The translations under genes and the position numbers were made by a program. The notes beneath the pieces were generated by a model. It worked only from the letters and a program-made list of their open reading frames with translations, did not search any database and was not told the origin of the DNA. A DNA stretch of 64,000 nt from Caryophanales bacterium (GTDB lineage Bacteria > Bacillota > Bacilli > Bacillales > Bacillaceae_J), in NCBI GenBank assembly GCA_012840465.1, contig DULJ01000085.1:20897-84896 (forward strand). The letters are read 5' to 3'. Shown here one piece after another: positions 36,577 to 46,868 of the stretch (position 1 is the first letter of the stretch; each line of letters starts with the position of its first letter).

Positions 36577-37776
36577 ATGAACCCTAAAAGTAAAGAACAA
36601 CTATGGTCGAGATCCTTTGTGTTGTTAATGTTCGGGAACTTTTTCTTATTTATGTCTTTTCAAATGCTTATTCCAACATTACCCCCGTACATTAAGTCAA
36701 TAGGGGCATCAGGTTTAGAGATTGGTTTAGTAACAACCTTATTTTCAGTTGGCGCTGTTTTTTGTCGGCCATTTGTAGGGTATATGCTCCAGTATAAAAC
36801 TCGGAAACCACTAGTACTGTCCGCAGCCGTGGCGCTACTTGTATTCACCTTGCTTTATCCGTTGACACAAATTGTTGTGCTGTTTTTAGCTATACGTTTG
36901 CTTCATGGCATCGCCTGGGGTTGGTCGACCACAGTAAATGGAACAGCCGCAGTTGACGTTGTTCCGAATTCCCGAATTGGGGAAGGAATGGGGTATTTCG
37001 GACTTTCAACAACAATTGGAATGATCATTGCCCCGAGTCTAGGAATTTATCTATATCAGGTTACTGAATTTAAATATTTAATATATATATCAGGTATATT
37101 AGGTGTAATCGCTGTTGTTCTATTTGCAGCGGTGATCTACCATACTCCTGAGGCTGTAAAAAATGCCAATAAAAAAGAACTGAAATTTTCTTACTTAGAT
37201 TCATTAATAGAAAAGACTAGTTTTGGTCCGGCATTGATTATGTTAATGGTTACTTTTGGTTATGGTACGATTGCAACCTTTATTGTTATTTTTAGCGAGG
37301 AACGTGGAATCGATAAAGTTTTCCTTTTTTATTTATGTAATGCGATCATGGCGACCATTTGCCGGCCGATAACAGGCAAATGGTTTGATAAAAAAGGACC
37401 AATTGGACTTACGTTATTCTGTATCATTTTCACCTTCGCTGGAATTTGGGCGCTTTCATTGGCGCATTCCAATTCCTTAATTGCAATATCTGGAGTTCTA
37501 TTTGGCATTGGTTTTGGTTCATTAATCCCAACTTTGCAGTCCTGGGCGTTATCGATGACACCACCGAACAGGCGTGGCGTTGCGAACGGGATGATTTTTT
37601 CTTCATTGGATTTAGGAATTGGACTTGGTGGGCTAGTGTTCGGATTTTTAGCTGAGTTTTTTGAATTGGGGCTCCTTTTTCAAATTTCCAGCTTATTTTT
37701 AATAGTAGCTTTTGTAATAACTTTAATTGAAAAGAAGCGGGCGAAAGAAAAACGCCAGCAGCTGCCGGTGGCGTAA
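36577..37776 (+). CDS. Major facilitator superfamily transporter
   Basis: 399 residues from the ATG with GGAGGAAAC upstream; a longer frame from 36520 has no ribosome site. Twelve membrane helices. The MFS loop motif GYMLQYKTRKPLV (helix 2-3) and the antiporter-like GIAWGWSTTVNGTAAVDVVP motif in helix 5 point to the DHA1-type efflux branch. Substrate unknown. No regulator adjoins it. Confidence 0.85.
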   Translation: MNPKSKEQLWSRSFVLLMFGNFFLFMSFQMLIPTLPPYIKSIGASGLEIGLVTTLFSVGAVFCRPFVGYMLQYKTRKPLVLSAAVALLVFTLLYPLTQIVVLFLAIRLLHGIAWGWSTTVNGTAAVDVVPNSRIGEGMGYFGLSTTIGMIIAPSLGIYLYQVTEFKYLIYISGILGVIAVVLFAAVIYHTPEAVKNANKKELKFSYLDSLIEKTSFGPALIMLMVTFGYGTIATFIVIFSEERGIDKVFLFYLCNAIMATICRPITGKWFDKKGPIGLTLFCIIFTFAGIWALSLAHSNSLIAISGVLFGIGFGSLIPTLQSWALSMTPPNRRGVANGMIFSSLDLGIGLGGLVFGFLAEFFELGLLFQISSLFLIVAFVITLIEKKRAKEKRQQLPVA

Positions 37777-37858
37777 TAAATTCACGAGTATTTGCTCTTT
37801 TCCTCCTTATTTTGAGTGTGATATAGTAAAAAGTGAAAAATAAGAGGGGATATGAACG

Positions 37859-39424
37859 ATGAGTGTAAAAAAACAGGTTAATAATAGGCGAACATTTGCA
37901 ATAATTTCCCATCCAGACGCTGGTAAGACAACAATGACTGAAAAATTGCTCCTTTTCGGTAACATTATCCGTGAGGCGGGTACTGTTAAAGGGAAAAAGT
38001 CAGGTAAGTTCGCCACATCTGACTGGATGGAAATTGAGAAAAAAAGGGGAATCTCTGTTACATCAAGTGTAATGAGCTTTCCGTATAAGGATTACTACGT
38101 AAACATTCTAGATACCCCAGGGCACGAAGACTTCAGTGAAGATACGTATCGTACGCTGACTGCAGTTGATAGTGTTGTCATGATTATCGATTCGACTAAA
38201 GGGGTTGAGCCGCAAACAATTAAGCTTTTTAAAGTTTGTCGGATGAGAGGGATCCCGATTTTTACATTTATTAATAAGCTTGATCGTGAAGGAAAAGATC
38301 CGCTTGAGCTTTTAGCGGAAATCGAAGCTGTACTCGGTATTGAATCGTATCCGATGAACTGGCCGGTCGGAATGGGAAAACGATTTGAAGGCATTATTGA
38401 CCGTTTTAACAATCAGTTTGTTCGTTTTCTTGGTGACGAAAACGAAGAAATCACGCCACTTGATCAGTTGGATAAAGCGGGTAAGCCGACAATCGAAGCC
38501 GTTTTTGATGAGCTTGAGCTTCTTGATGAAGCAGGAAATGAATTTAGCGAAGAGCGTGTTATGAAAGGTGAATTAACACCTGTCTTTTTTGGAAGTGCAC
38601 TTGCAAACTTTGGTATCCGGACGTTTTTTGATACGTTTATCCGTTTTGCTTCAGCACCAAAACCGCGGAAAACAGATGATGGTCTTGTCAGCCCTGATTC
38701 CGAAACATTTACGGGCTATATTTTTAAAATTCAAGCCAATATGAATCCAGCCCATCGTGATCGCATTGCTTTTTTAAGAATTTGTTCTGGAAAATTCACA
38801 CGCGGCATGAATGTGCGTTTAACGAGAACAAATAAAACGATAAGTCTTAATCAAACCCAGCAATTTTTGGCGTCGAGCCGTGAAACGGTAGATGAAGCCT
38901 ATGCTGGTGATATTATCGGACTATATGACCCGAACATGTATCAAATCGGAGATACAATCACAGCTGGGAAAGAGGATATCCACTATCGTGAGTTGCCGCA
39001 ATTCCCACCAGAAATGTTCCGAAAAGTACGTGTGAAAAACGTAATGAAGTCGAAGCAATTTAAAAAAGGGATCGAACAGCTTGTACAGGAAGGTGCAATT
39101 CAGCTTTTTAAACAAGAATCAAATGATGATACGATTCTGGGTGCCATTGGACAGTTGCAGTTTGAAGTGTTTGAATATCGAATGAAGGCTGAATACAATG
39201 TTGATATCGAGTTTACACATTTAGGTGACCGGATACCAAGATGGCTTGCGGAGCCTCCAAAGGACTTCCGTTTATTCGATTCTAGAAGCTTACTTGTTAA
39301 AGACCGTTACGACAGATATGCTGTTCTTTTTGAAAATGATTTTACACTTCGTTATTTTAAAGACAAGAATAAAGACGTGGAGCTTATTGATTTGTTTGAG
39401 GCAAATGATTATAAGAGCGTATAA
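37859..39424 (+). CDS. prfC: Peptide chain release factor 3
   Basis: 521 residues. GTPase that recycles RF1/RF2 from ribosomes after termination. G1 SHPDAGKTT, switch [12 protein letters not shown]3 DTPGHEDF, G4 NKLD, then the EF-G-like beta-barrel and the RF3 C-terminal domain ([18 protein letters not shown]). The ATG has GAGGGGATATGAACG upstream. B. subtilis 168 is not known to carry RF3, so this is a lineage-variable gene. Confidence 0.95.
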   Translation: MSVKKQVNNRRTFAIISHPDAGKTTMTEKLLLFGNIIREAGTVKGKKSGKFATSDWMEIEKKRGISVTSSVMSFPYKDYYVNILDTPGHEDFSEDTYRTLTAVDSVVMIIDSTKGVEPQTIKLFKVCRMRGIPIFTFINKLDREGKDPLELLAEIEAVLGIESYPMNWPVGMGKRFEGIIDRFNNQFVRFLGDENEEITPLDQLDKAGKPTIEAVFDELELLDEAGNEFSEERVMKGELTPVFFGSALANFGIRTFFDTFIRFASAPKPRKTDDGLVSPDSETFTGYIFKIQANMNPAHRDRIAFLRICSGKFTRGMNVRLTRTNKTISLNQTQQFLASSRETVDEAYAGDIIGLYDPNMYQIGDTITAGKEDIHYRELPQFPPEMFRKVRVKNVMKSKQFKKGIEQLVQEGAIQLFKQESNDDTILGAIGQLQFEVFEYRMKAEYNVDIEFTHLGDRIPRWLAEPPKDFRLFDSRSLLVKDRYDRYAVLFENDFTLRYFKDKNKDVELIDLFEANDYKSV

Positions 39425-39436
39425 ATAATTTGAAAT

Positions 39437-39476
39437 AAGGGGACTCGGTTTTAGATGCTGGGTCCCCTTCCTTTTT
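39437..39476 (+). terminator. Rho-independent terminator
   Basis: AAGGGGAC / GTCCCCTT stem (loop about 17 nt), followed by CCTTTTTC, just after prfC. The 180 bp beyond it (39480-39660) hold no convincing gene. Confidence 0.75.
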
Positions 39477-39669
39477 CGTGGTTGGATAATATCCCACCCA
39501 CTTTCCGCCGAATACCTTAATTGAATAAGGAACCTCCCCAACCTTTTTCCATACTATGTTAAAAATAGCTAGGGAGAATGTTGATATTATGAATATTTGG
39601 ATAAGTGAAGGCTGGAGTTGTATTCGCTCCCGTCTTATTATAAACTTGTAAAAAGTTTGTCGTAAAAAG

Positions 39670-39697
39670 TTGAAACTTTGGTAACATTTCTTAAAAT
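39670..39697 (+). promoter_or_regulatory. Probable sigma-A promoter for fhs
   Basis: TTGAAA (39670-39675), 16-bp spacer, TAAAAT (39692-39697), 63 bp before the ATG. Confidence 0.4.
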
Positions 39698-39760
39698 AGG
39701 ATGTGTTTATAAAAAAAATCCTATAAAATAAAAGTAAAAATAAACAATAGGAGACGGAAA

Positions 39761-41452
39761 ATGAGCGTACAATCAAAAAAGGTAAAATCAGATATTGAGA
39801 TTGCCCAAGAGGCGGTCATGAAGCCTATTAAAGATATTGCTGAAGGGTTGAATTTGCGCGAGGATGAGTGGGAGCCATTTGGACATTATAAGGCGAAAAT
39901 TTCTTTGGATGTCACGAAACGACTTCAGAATGCACCGGATGGAAAAGTTATTTTAGTAACGTCCATTAACCCAACTCCTGCCGGGGAAGGGAAATCTACA
40001 GTTACGATTGGACTTGGACAAGCGTTAAATAAGATCGGCCATCAAACAATTGTCGCATTGCGGGAACCCTCACTAGGACCAACGATGGGAATTAAAGGTG
40101 GTGCCAGCGGTGGAGGCTACTCACAAGTCATGCCGATGGAGGACATCAACCTTCATTTTACAGGGGACTTCCATGCTATTACTACTGCAAACAATGCACT
40201 TGCAGCTTTTATCGATAACCACATACATCAAGGCAATGAGTGTCAAATTGATACGAGAAGAATTACGTGGAAGCGAGTTGTGGACTTAAACGACCGTGCG
40301 TTAAGACAGGTTGTTGTCGGACTTGGCGGACCATCGCAAGGGGTGCCGAGAGAAGATGGCTTTAATATTACGGTCGCCTCCGAAATTATGGCAATTCTTT
40401 GTTTAGCAAAGGACTTAACTGATTTAAAAGAAAAGCTGTCCAATATCGTAGTCGGCTATAATTTTAATAAACAGCCAGTTACCGTAAGGGATTTAGGTGT
40501 TCAAGGTGCTTTGACCTTATTGTTGAAGGAAGCGGTTAAGCCCAATCTAGTACAAACGTTAGAAAATACACCTGCAATCGTTCACGGCGGACCATTTGCT
40601 AACATCGCTCATGGCTGTAACAGTATTATCGCAACTAAATTAGCTAGCAAGCTAGGCGATTATGTTATTACTGAAGCAGGCTTTGGTGCAGACCTTGGCG
40701 CGGAGAAGTTTTTAAATATTAAATCTCGTTTAGGTAAGATCGACCCTAAAGCAGTGGTAATTGTTGCAACGATTCGTGCTTTAAAAATGCATGGCGGTGT
40801 CGATAAAGCTAACTTGACTTCAGAAAACGTAGATGCATTAAAAACAGGCATGGAAAATTTACAGAAGCATATCGAAACTGTTCAAAGCTTCGGATTGCCA
40901 TATGTTGTGGCGATTAACCGATTCACCACCGATACAGACAAAGAAGTTGAACTTATCGAAAAATGGTGTGAAGAAAAAGATTACGAAGTTGCTTTATCTG
41001 ATGTATGGGCAAAAGGCGGCGAAGGTGGAATTGATCTTGCTGTAAAACTATTAAAAGTTTTAGATAAACAAGAAAGCAACTTTAAACCATTGTATGACGT
41101 AAATGATTCAATTGAAGCTAAGATTGAAACCATTGCTAAAAAAGTATATGGTGCAGTAGGTGTTGATTTTATCCCTAAAGTAAGAAAACAAATCGAAGAA
41201 TTCAAGTCTTTTGGATGGGATAAACTGCCGATCTGTATGGCGAAAACACAATATTCACTATCTGATGATCCGGCTAAGCTTGGAAGACCAGAAGGATTTA
41301 CGATCACGGTAAGAGAACTTCGTCCATCCATTGGGGCGGGATTCTTAGTTGCTCTGACAGGCGATGTGATGACAATGCCAGGATTACCAAAAAAACCTGC
41401 TGCATTAAATATGGATGTTGACGCTGATGGTAAGGCGACAGGGTTGTTTTAA
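39761..41452 (+). CDS. fhs: Formate-tetrahydrofolate ligase
   Basis: 563 residues. Makes 10-formyl-tetrahydrofolate from formate, THF and ATP. The P-loop-like [18 protein letters not shown] (about 70-86), [37 protein letters not shown] and the C-terminal [15 protein letters not shown] are diagnostic and complete. Monocistronic, with promoter and terminator. B. subtilis 168 lacks fhs while many Bacillaceae have it. Ribosome site ATAGGAGA. Confidence 0.97.
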   Translation: MSVQSKKVKSDIEIAQEAVMKPIKDIAEGLNLREDEWEPFGHYKAKISLDVTKRLQNAPDGKVILVTSINPTPAGEGKSTVTIGLGQALNKIGHQTIVALREPSLGPTMGIKGGASGGGYSQVMPMEDINLHFTGDFHAITTANNALAAFIDNHIHQGNECQIDTRRITWKRVVDLNDRALRQVVVGLGGPSQGVPREDGFNITVASEIMAILCLAKDLTDLKEKLSNIVVGYNFNKQPVTVRDLGVQGALTLLLKEAVKPNLVQTLENTPAIVHGGPFANIAHGCNSIIATKLASKLGDYVITEAGFGADLGAEKFLNIKSRLGKIDPKAVVIVATIRALKMHGGVDKANLTSENVDALKTGMENLQKHIETVQSFGLPYVVAINRFTTDTDKEVELIEKWCEEKDYEVALSDVWAKGGEGGIDLAVKLLKVLDKQESNFKPLYDVNDSIEAKIETIAKKVYGAVGVDFIPKVRKQIEEFKSFGWDKLPICMAKTQYSLSDDPAKLGRPEGFTITVRELRPSIGAGFLVALTGDVMTMPGLPKKPAALNMDVDADGKATGLF

Positions 41453-41467
41453 GAATTATAAAGACAA

Positions 41468-41499
41468 AAAGGGAGTTTCCGAATTCGGAAATTCCCTTT
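41468..41499. terminator. Bidirectional terminator
   Basis: AAAGGGAGTTTCC and GGAAATTCCCTTT form a long stem (one G-T) around GAATTC; between fhs and the convergent ABC-F gene. Confidence 0.88.
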
Positions 41500-41505
41500 A
41501 ATAAA

Positions 41506-43062
41506 TTAAAATACCTTCGTTGTCCAAGATTCACAGTTCCATACTTCTGTGGCGACTTCGCTATAAAATTCAGGCTCGTGGCTGATTAATAAAATGCTGC
41601 CTTTATAAGCCTTAAGCGCACGTTTCAATTCTTCTTTTGCGTCAACATCAAGGTGGTTTGTCGGCTCGTCCAATACAAGTAAATTCGTTTCATTATTGAT
41701 CAATTTACATAAACGAACTTTAGCTTTTTCCCCACCGCTCAATACTTCTACTTTACTTTCAATATGCTTCGTAGTCAGCCCGCATTTAGCAAGAGCGGCA
41801 CGGACTTCATATTGATTGAAGTGAGGAAATTCACTCCAAATTTCTTCAATACAAGTATTGTTATTCGTTGTTTTAATCTCTTGTTCAAAATAGCCGATAT
41901 GCAAATAGTCACCACGTTCAACAGTTCCTGAAATCGGCTTAATTTCCCCAAGGATGCTGCGTAATAAAGTTGTTTTACCAATTCCGTTTGCACCAACGAG
42001 GGCAAGTTTTTGTCCGCGTTCCATTTTCAAGTTTAAGGCCCGAGAAAGCGGCTCATCATAACCAATGATAAGATCCTTTGTTTCAAAAATAACTTTGCCT
42101 GATGTACGAGCTTCTTTGAAATTAAATTCTGGTTTTGGCTTTTCTTTTGCCAATTCAATAACATCCATTTTATCAAGCTTTTTCTGGCGGGACATCGCCA
42201 TGTTTCTTGTAGCAACACTTGCTTTGTTACGAGCAACAAAGTCTTTAAGTTTGGCAATTTCCTGTTGCTGCCTTTTAAATGCAGATTCTAACTGCTGCTT
42301 TTTCATTTCATACACGCTCATGAAGTTGTCGTAATCCCCTACATAGCGATTCAGCTCTTGGTTTTCCATGTGATAAATCAAGTTAATTACGCTATTAAGG
42401 AACGGAATATCATGGGAGATGAGGATAAACGCATTTTCATATTCTTGAAGGTAACGTTTTAACCATTCGATATGCTGCTCATCTAAATAGTTTGTCGGTT
42501 CATCCAAAAGCAGGATGTCTGGCTTTTCAAGCAATAATTTGGCAAGTAGGATTTTTGTTCTTTGCCCACCACTTAAATCGATAACATCACGTTCAAGGCC
42601 GATGTCCTGCAACCCAAGACCACGTGCAACTTCTTCAACTTTTGCATCAATAATATAAAAATCATTATTTGTTAATTGGTCTTGAATCGTTCCCACATCT
42701 TCAAGCAATTTTTCAAGCTCTTCAGGTGTTGCGTCTGCCATCTTTTCATAAATTTGGTTCATTTCAGCTTCAAGGTCAAACAAATATTGGAACGCACTTT
42801 TCAGTACATCACGGATCGTTAATCCTTTTTCAAGAACAGTATGTTGGTCAAGATAGCCTACACGAACATTCTTGGACCATTCCACCTGGCCAGCGTCTGG
42901 TTCAAGCTTTCGAGTAATAATATTCATGAAGGTGGATTTACCTTCACCATTTGCACCAATTAATCCAATATGCTCTCCTTTTAAAAGGCGAAAGGAGACA
43001 TCGCTAAAAATGGCACGGTCTCCAAAGCCATGGCTTAAATTTTTGACAGTTAAAATACTCAT
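41506..43062 (-). CDS. yfmM: ABC-F family ATPase, YfmM type
   Basis: 518 residues from the ATG with GTGAGG 6 bp upstream (the longer frame to 43083 has no site). Two ABC domains without membrane part: Walker A GANGEGKST and GANGIGKTT, signatures DLSGGQRTK and VLSGGEKAK, Walker B LLLDEPTNYLDE and LVLDEPTNHLDV, with the charged interdomain linker (about 235-310). The sequence pattern follows B. subtilis YfmM along its length. ABC-F proteins bind the ribosomal E site to relieve stalling or confer antibiotic protection. Confidence 0.9.
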   Translation of the reverse strand: MSILTVKNLSHGFGDRAIFSDVSFRLLKGEHIGLIGANGEGKSTFMNIITRKLEPDAGQVEWSKNVRVGYLDQHTVLEKGLTIRDVLKSAFQYLFDLEAEMNQIYEKMADATPEELEKLLEDVGTIQDQLTNNDFYIIDAKVEEVARGLGLQDIGLERDVIDLSGGQRTKILLAKLLLEKPDILLLDEPTNYLDEQHIEWLKRYLQEYENAFILISHDIPFLNSVINLIYHMENQELNRYVGDYDNFMSVYEMKKQQLESAFKRQQQEIAKLKDFVARNKASVATRNMAMSRQKKLDKMDVIELAKEKPKPEFNFKEARTSGKVIFETKDLIIGYDEPLSRALNLKMERGQKLALVGANGIGKTTLLRSILGEIKPISGTVERGDYLHIGYFEQEIKTTNNNTCIEEIWSEFPHFNQYEVRAALAKCGLTTKHIESKVEVLSGGEKAKVRLCKLINNETNLLVLDEPTNHLDVDAKEELKRALKAYKGSILLISHEPEFYSEVATEVWNCESWTTKVF

Positions 43063-43093
43063 AATTTCCTCACTTCCGGTCAAAAGATATTTA

Positions 43094-43243
43094 TGTCTAG
43101 CTACAGCGCCCAGCGACTAGAGGACTTCGCCCGCCTCCCTACGATAAGTCAACATCGACTCATTTCTTTCGTCGTGTTTCCTTTATCTCGAGACCGACGT
43201 GCTCCAGTCCTAGTCGTGCGCTAAACGGGCGCTTTCGCTTTTC
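43094..43243. repeat. ~150-bp structured repeat, full copy B
   Basis: TGTCTAGCTACAGCGCCCAG start, ACTAGAGGACTTCGCCCGCC, CTCCCTACGATAAGTCAACATC, GTTTCCTTTATCTC, and GGGCGCTTTCGCTTTTC end. CAGCGCCC near the left end complements GGGCGCT at the right end. It sits in the 350-bp gap upstream of yfmM and the P-loop gene; the remainder of that gap shows nothing else. Confidence 0.75.
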
Positions 43244-43414
43244 CTTTAAAACACATATTTTGATTATATATGACACGGCGAGCGGAGGAAAGAAAACTTT
43301 TTCCGTATCGTATTATGGAGATTTCTACCGTTGGGCATTCACCTAATTGCAGCTGTTAACATATGGTGTTAAAGGAATGTTTCCAAATCCGTTTGTAGGG
43401 AGTGTAGAAAGAAT

Positions 43415-44521
43415 ATGGCTGGAACTGTTAAAAATTATTATGCTGGAGGAAATACAGCTAAAGGCTTTCATAATTTATTTGATTCAAACCTGAAAGACTT
43501 GGAACGGTTATTTATTTTAAAGGGTGGTCCTGGAACGGGGAAATCATTTTTAATGAAAAAAATAGGGGAAGAATGGTTGAATAAAGGGTTTAATGTAGAA
43601 TACATTCATTGTGCCTCGGACAATAATTCAATTGACGGTGTCATTATTAGAGATTTGCAAGTTGGAATTGTTGATGGAACTGCTCCACATGTGATCGAGC
43701 CAAAAGCACCGGGTGCTCTCGAGGAATATGTAAACTTGGGGGATGCTTGGGATTCCGAGAAGCTGGCTCGACATAAGGATGAAATAGTAACATTATCAAT
43801 GCAAATTTCCGACTCATTTCAAACAGCGTATTCATTATTTGCTGAAGGGTTAAAAATTCACGATGAGTGGGAAGTAGTATATATAAAAAATATGGATTTT
43901 GTTGAGGCTAATAAATTGACTGGAGAACTTATTGCGGAATTCTTCGGGGGCATAAAACTAAATAAGAAGGCTGATATTATTCATCGTTTTTTAGGTGCGG
44001 CCACTCCAAAAGGCCCGGTTGATTATATTCAGAATTTAACAGCAGATATTGAAAATCGCTATTTTCTTAAAGGCCGTCCAGGTTCAGGGAAATCAACAAT
44101 GCTGAAAAAAATGGCAGCAAATGCGGAAAAGTTAGGATATGATGTGGAAATTTATCATTGCGGTTTTGACCCGAACAGTCTGGATATGGTTCTTTTTAGA
44201 GAAATTGGTGTTGCCATCTTTGATAGCACCGCCCCACACGAACATTTCCCGGATAGAGAAACGGACAAAGTTGTAGATATGTACACAAGAACAATCAAAC
44301 CTGGTACAGACGAAAAATACGCTGAAAAAGTTAATGAAATCAGAGGAAGATATTCAGCCAAAATGAAAGAAGCAACTTCATACCTTGCTAAGGCGAAAGA
44401 ACTACATGACAGGTTAGAAAACATCTATATTGCAGCCATGGATTTTAGTATTTTAGATCAAAAACACGAGGAAATATATAATCAAATTATTGAAATTGAA
44501 GGAAATAAGACTGCAAGATGA
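43415..44521 (+). CDS. Tandem P-loop ATPase-like protein (PRK06851 type), function unknown
   Basis: 368 residues made of two similar nucleotide-binding halves: GGPGTGKS at 37-44 and GRPGSGKS at 220-227, each followed by a YxVExYHCxxDxxSxDxVxxRxxxVxxxDxTAPH block, so the protein is an internal duplication. The second half ends with a long helix. The family is widespread in spore-forming Firmicutes but has no assigned role that I know of. It stands alone. GGGAGTG ribosome site. Confidence 0.75.
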   Translation: MAGTVKNYYAGGNTAKGFHNLFDSNLKDLERLFILKGGPGTGKSFLMKKIGEEWLNKGFNVEYIHCASDNNSIDGVIIRDLQVGIVDGTAPHVIEPKAPGALEEYVNLGDAWDSEKLARHKDEIVTLSMQISDSFQTAYSLFAEGLKIHDEWEVVYIKNMDFVEANKLTGELIAEFFGGIKLNKKADIIHRFLGAATPKGPVDYIQNLTADIENRYFLKGRPGSGKSTMLKKMAANAEKLGYDVEIYHCGFDPNSLDMVLFREIGVAIFDSTAPHEHFPDRETDKVVDMYTRTIKPGTDEKYAEKVNEIRGRYSAKMKEATSYLAKAKELHDRLENIYIAAMDFSILDQKHEEIYNQIIEIEGNKTAR

Positions 44522-44559
44522 AATATAAGAAACTATATCAAACGTGTAGCAGGGTGTTC

Positions 44560-44583
44560 TCAGGAGCTGATACCAGCTCCTGA
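44560..44583. terminator. Bidirectional terminator hairpin
   Basis: TCAGGAGCTG / CAGCTCCTGA, perfect 10-bp stem with ATAC loop, between convergent genes. Confidence 0.8.
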
Positions 44584-44587
44584 CCGT

Positions 44588-44809
44588 TTATTTTCTAAGA
44601 TTGCCCAATTCAGCCGCAATCGCTTGCATTTCACTAATACTAAATGTTGCTTTATTCATGACCATTTCATATATATCTTTTAAATCTTCATACATTCCTT
44701 CATTAAAATTGTCGGCTTTAAAAGCATCGACATTGGCCATTCGTAGTTTTTCTTTTATTGCTTCTACCATAAACACAATATTTTCTTTTGATTTTTTTGT
44801 TAAGTCCAT
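44588..44809 (-). CDS. yfkK: DUF1128 / UPF0435 protein YfkK
   Basis: 73 residues, all-helical and charged, of the UPF0435 family: [35 protein letters not shown], then [12 protein letters not shown] and [12 protein letters not shown]. Matches B. subtilis YfkK in length and motifs. Function unknown. It lies near yfkI and yfkH as in B. subtilis, but a sodium/amino-acid symporter gene has come between and the yfkJ phosphatase gene is missing here. Confidence 0.85.
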   Translation of the reverse strand: MDLTKKSKENIVFMVEAIKEKLRMANVDAFKADNFNEGMYEDLKDIYEMVMNKATFSISEMQAIAAELGNLRK

Positions 44810-44889
44810 TTCCGTTCTCCCTTTCGTTTCAATCTGGATTTATGATTACATCCTACCATATCCATAAAAAAAATTCCTTACAGTAAAAA

Positions 44890-44911
44890 AAGGTTGCAAA
44901 ATTGCAACCTT
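44890..44911 (-). terminator. Terminator of the AGCS symporter gene
   Basis: AAGGTTGCAA / TTGCAACCTT, perfect 10-bp stem with a 2-nt loop, followed on the minus strand by TTTTTTT. Confidence 0.88.
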
Positions 44912-44923
44912 ATAAGATGAAAA

Positions 44924-46291
44924 TTAATCTCCCATGTTTGGCGATTTAGCCTTTTCCTCTTGCATAACCTTTTTAAATCGTCTTGTTTCAGCTACTACTA
45001 CCCCTGATAAGGCGAGCAATCCGATTAAGTTAGGGAAGGCCATGAGCCCGTTCATGATATCCGCAATTCCCCAAACAGCGTCGAGAGTTGAGACTGCTCC
45101 CACGAAAACAGCTAAAACAAATACTACGCGATAATATTTGATTGCCTCATTACCAAATAGGTAAGAGAAGCACTTTTCCCCATAATATGCCCAACCAAGG
45201 ACGGTTGAGTAGGCGAAGAAAATTAATCCGACAGCAACGATGATTGGTCCCGGTGCACCGATTAATTTTTCAAAAGTGGCGGTCGTTAATTCTGCCCCTT
45301 TAAGTCCATCGTGATAAATGCCACCCATAACGAGTGTAATACCAGTAATGGAGCAGATGATAATCGTGTCGATAAACACCTGTGTCATTGATACTAATGC
45401 TTGACGAGCTGGAAAGTCTGTCTTTGCAGCTGCAGCAGCAATTGGAGCAGAACCCAAACCGGCTTCGTTAGAGAATACTCCGCGCGCAACCCCCCAGCGA
45501 ATCGCTGCACCGATTGCACCACCAACAGCAGCATCACCTGTAAAGGCGGAGGAGAAAATTAGACTAATTGCTGCCGGTACCTCGCTAATATTAGATACCA
45601 TAATGATTAAACCAGCTATTAAGTAGAATACTGCCATGATAGGTACGAAGAAGGCTGTAACTTTACCGATACTTTTGATGCCTCCTAGAATAACGAGTCC
45701 GGTGAAAATAGTAAGGATCACACCTGTTATCCAGGTTGGTACATGGAATGTTGCATCAACTACGGAAGAAATGGAGTTTGATTGCACCATATTTCCAATT
45801 CCAAAGGCAGCGATCGCACCGAATAAAGCAAAAAGCATTCCTAGCCATTTTTGACCTAATCCACGTTCCAAGTAATACATTGGGCCGCCTGCCATTTCAC
45901 CGTTTTTATCTTCTATACGATATTTTACGGCAAGAACGGCTTCTGCATATTTAGTAGCCATACCGAATAGGGCTGATAGCCACATCCAAAAAACTGCACC
46001 AGGTCCACCAAGGACAACAGCAGTTGCAACACCAACAATGTTACCGGTTCCAACTGTTGCCGCTAAAGCGGTTGTTAGAGCCTGAAAGTGAGATATATCA
46101 CCTTCAGAGGTCTTATCCTGATGTTTGCTAAAAGCTTGCTTGAGGGCAAATGGCAGAGCGGTTATTTGGAGGAATCCCAGTCTAATAGTTAAATAAATTC
46201 CGGTTCCAACTATTAGGATTAATAACGGAGGTCCCCAAATCCAATCGCTAACAACATTAATTACATCTAAAAAAGTTAAAGATGATTTCAT
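44924..46291 (-). CDS. Sodium:alanine/glycine symporter (AGCS family)
   Basis: 455 residues from the ATG with AGGAGGAAC upstream; the frame to 46360 lacks a site. About 10-11 membrane helices. Family blocks are ATVGTGNIVGVATAVVLGGPGAVFWMW (Na+/substrate site), MAGGPMYYLERGL, and EAGLGSAPIAAAAAKTDFPARQALVSM. Imports alanine, glycine or glutamine with sodium. B. subtilis has AlsT, GlnT and YrbD-type paralogs; this copy is not assigned to one. Confidence 0.9.
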   Translation of the reverse strand: MKSSLTFLDVINVVSDWIWGPPLLILIVGTGIYLTIRLGFLQITALPFALKQAFSKHQDKTSEGDISHFQALTTALAATVGTGNIVGVATAVVLGGPGAVFWMWLSALFGMATKYAEAVLAVKYRIEDKNGEMAGGPMYYLERGLGQKWLGMLFALFGAIAAFGIGNMVQSNSISSVVDATFHVPTWITGVILTIFTGLVILGGIKSIGKVTAFFVPIMAVFYLIAGLIIMVSNISEVPAAISLIFSSAFTGDAAVGGAIGAAIRWGVARGVFSNEAGLGSAPIAAAAAKTDFPARQALVSMTQVFIDTIIICSITGITLVMGGIYHDGLKGAELTTATFEKLIGAPGPIIVAVGLIFFAYSTVLGWAYYGEKCFSYLFGNEAIKYYRVVFVLAVFVGAVSTLDAVWGIADIMNGLMAFPNLIGLLALSGVVVAETRRFKKVMQEEKAKSPNMGD

Positions 46292-46511
46292 GTTTGTTCC
46301 TCCTGATTTGTAATAGTAGTATTGTATTAATAATATAGAGTATTCTGAAAACTGGGTCAACCAAAATAAGAAAAAATTAGCAAATGTTCAATATTGCAAT
46401 AGTTTATATTTGAAACGAGTTTTCATAGCCAGTAACAGTCGGCTATAATAGAGTGTATGTTGACTTTTTAACTATTATTATTGGTATACATATAAAAAGG
46501 AGCGTATTCAG

Positions 46512-46835
46512 ATGGAAAAAGATAATAAACTATTTAAAGGGATCCTTTACGGTGCTTTAGCCGGCGCGGCAATTTCTTTATTAGACCGTGAAACAAGAGA
46601 AAATACGGTTAGTCGGGTAAAAGATTGCGGTAGAACGGTATGGCATTATAGCAAACATCCATCCGAATTAATTGACGGCGTTTCCGATAAAATTTCTGGT
46701 GCTAGACAAAAAATAGAAGGGGTTACGGATGACATAACGTTTATTGTTGAAAAAGTGAATGATATTAAACGGTCAAGTGATAAACTGCTTTTATCCAATG
46801 AAATCGAAGATGGAAGGGAGTTGGACGAAATATAA
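46512..46835 (+). CDS. yfkI: YtxH-like small protein (YfkI)
   Basis: 107 residues: short hydrophobic N-terminal segment LFKGILYGALAGAAISLLDRETRENT (YtxH-type glycine-rich helix) then a long amphipathic helix (RQKIEGVTDDITFIVEKVNDIKR) and acidic tail. YtxH-like proteins are general-stress associated. The gene is 33 bp upstream of the YihY-family gene, the same pairing as yfkI-yfkH in B. subtilis, which supports the symbol. Confidence 0.75.
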   Translation: MEKDNKLFKGILYGALAGAAISLLDRETRENTVSRVKDCGRTVWHYSKHPSELIDGVSDKISGARQKIEGVTDDITFIVEKVNDIKRSSDKLLLSNEIEDGRELDEI

Positions 46836-46868
46836 GGGAGAACTTAGAACTTTTAATGGGGGTTAAAA

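Noticed and set aside
39480..39660. THF riboswitch upstream of fhs
   Set aside because: The conserved THF-riboswitch core was not found in the region.
39384..39776. Minus-strand 130-codon ORF between prfC and fhs (VWKKVGEVPYSIKVFGGKWVG region)
   Set aside because: It overlaps both neighbouring genes and the prfC terminator and has no ribosome site. Part of the sequence looks protein-like but not enough to call a gene.
44601..44867. 88-codon plus-strand ORF
   Set aside because: Antisense to yfkK, which is a recognised family with its own ribosome site.
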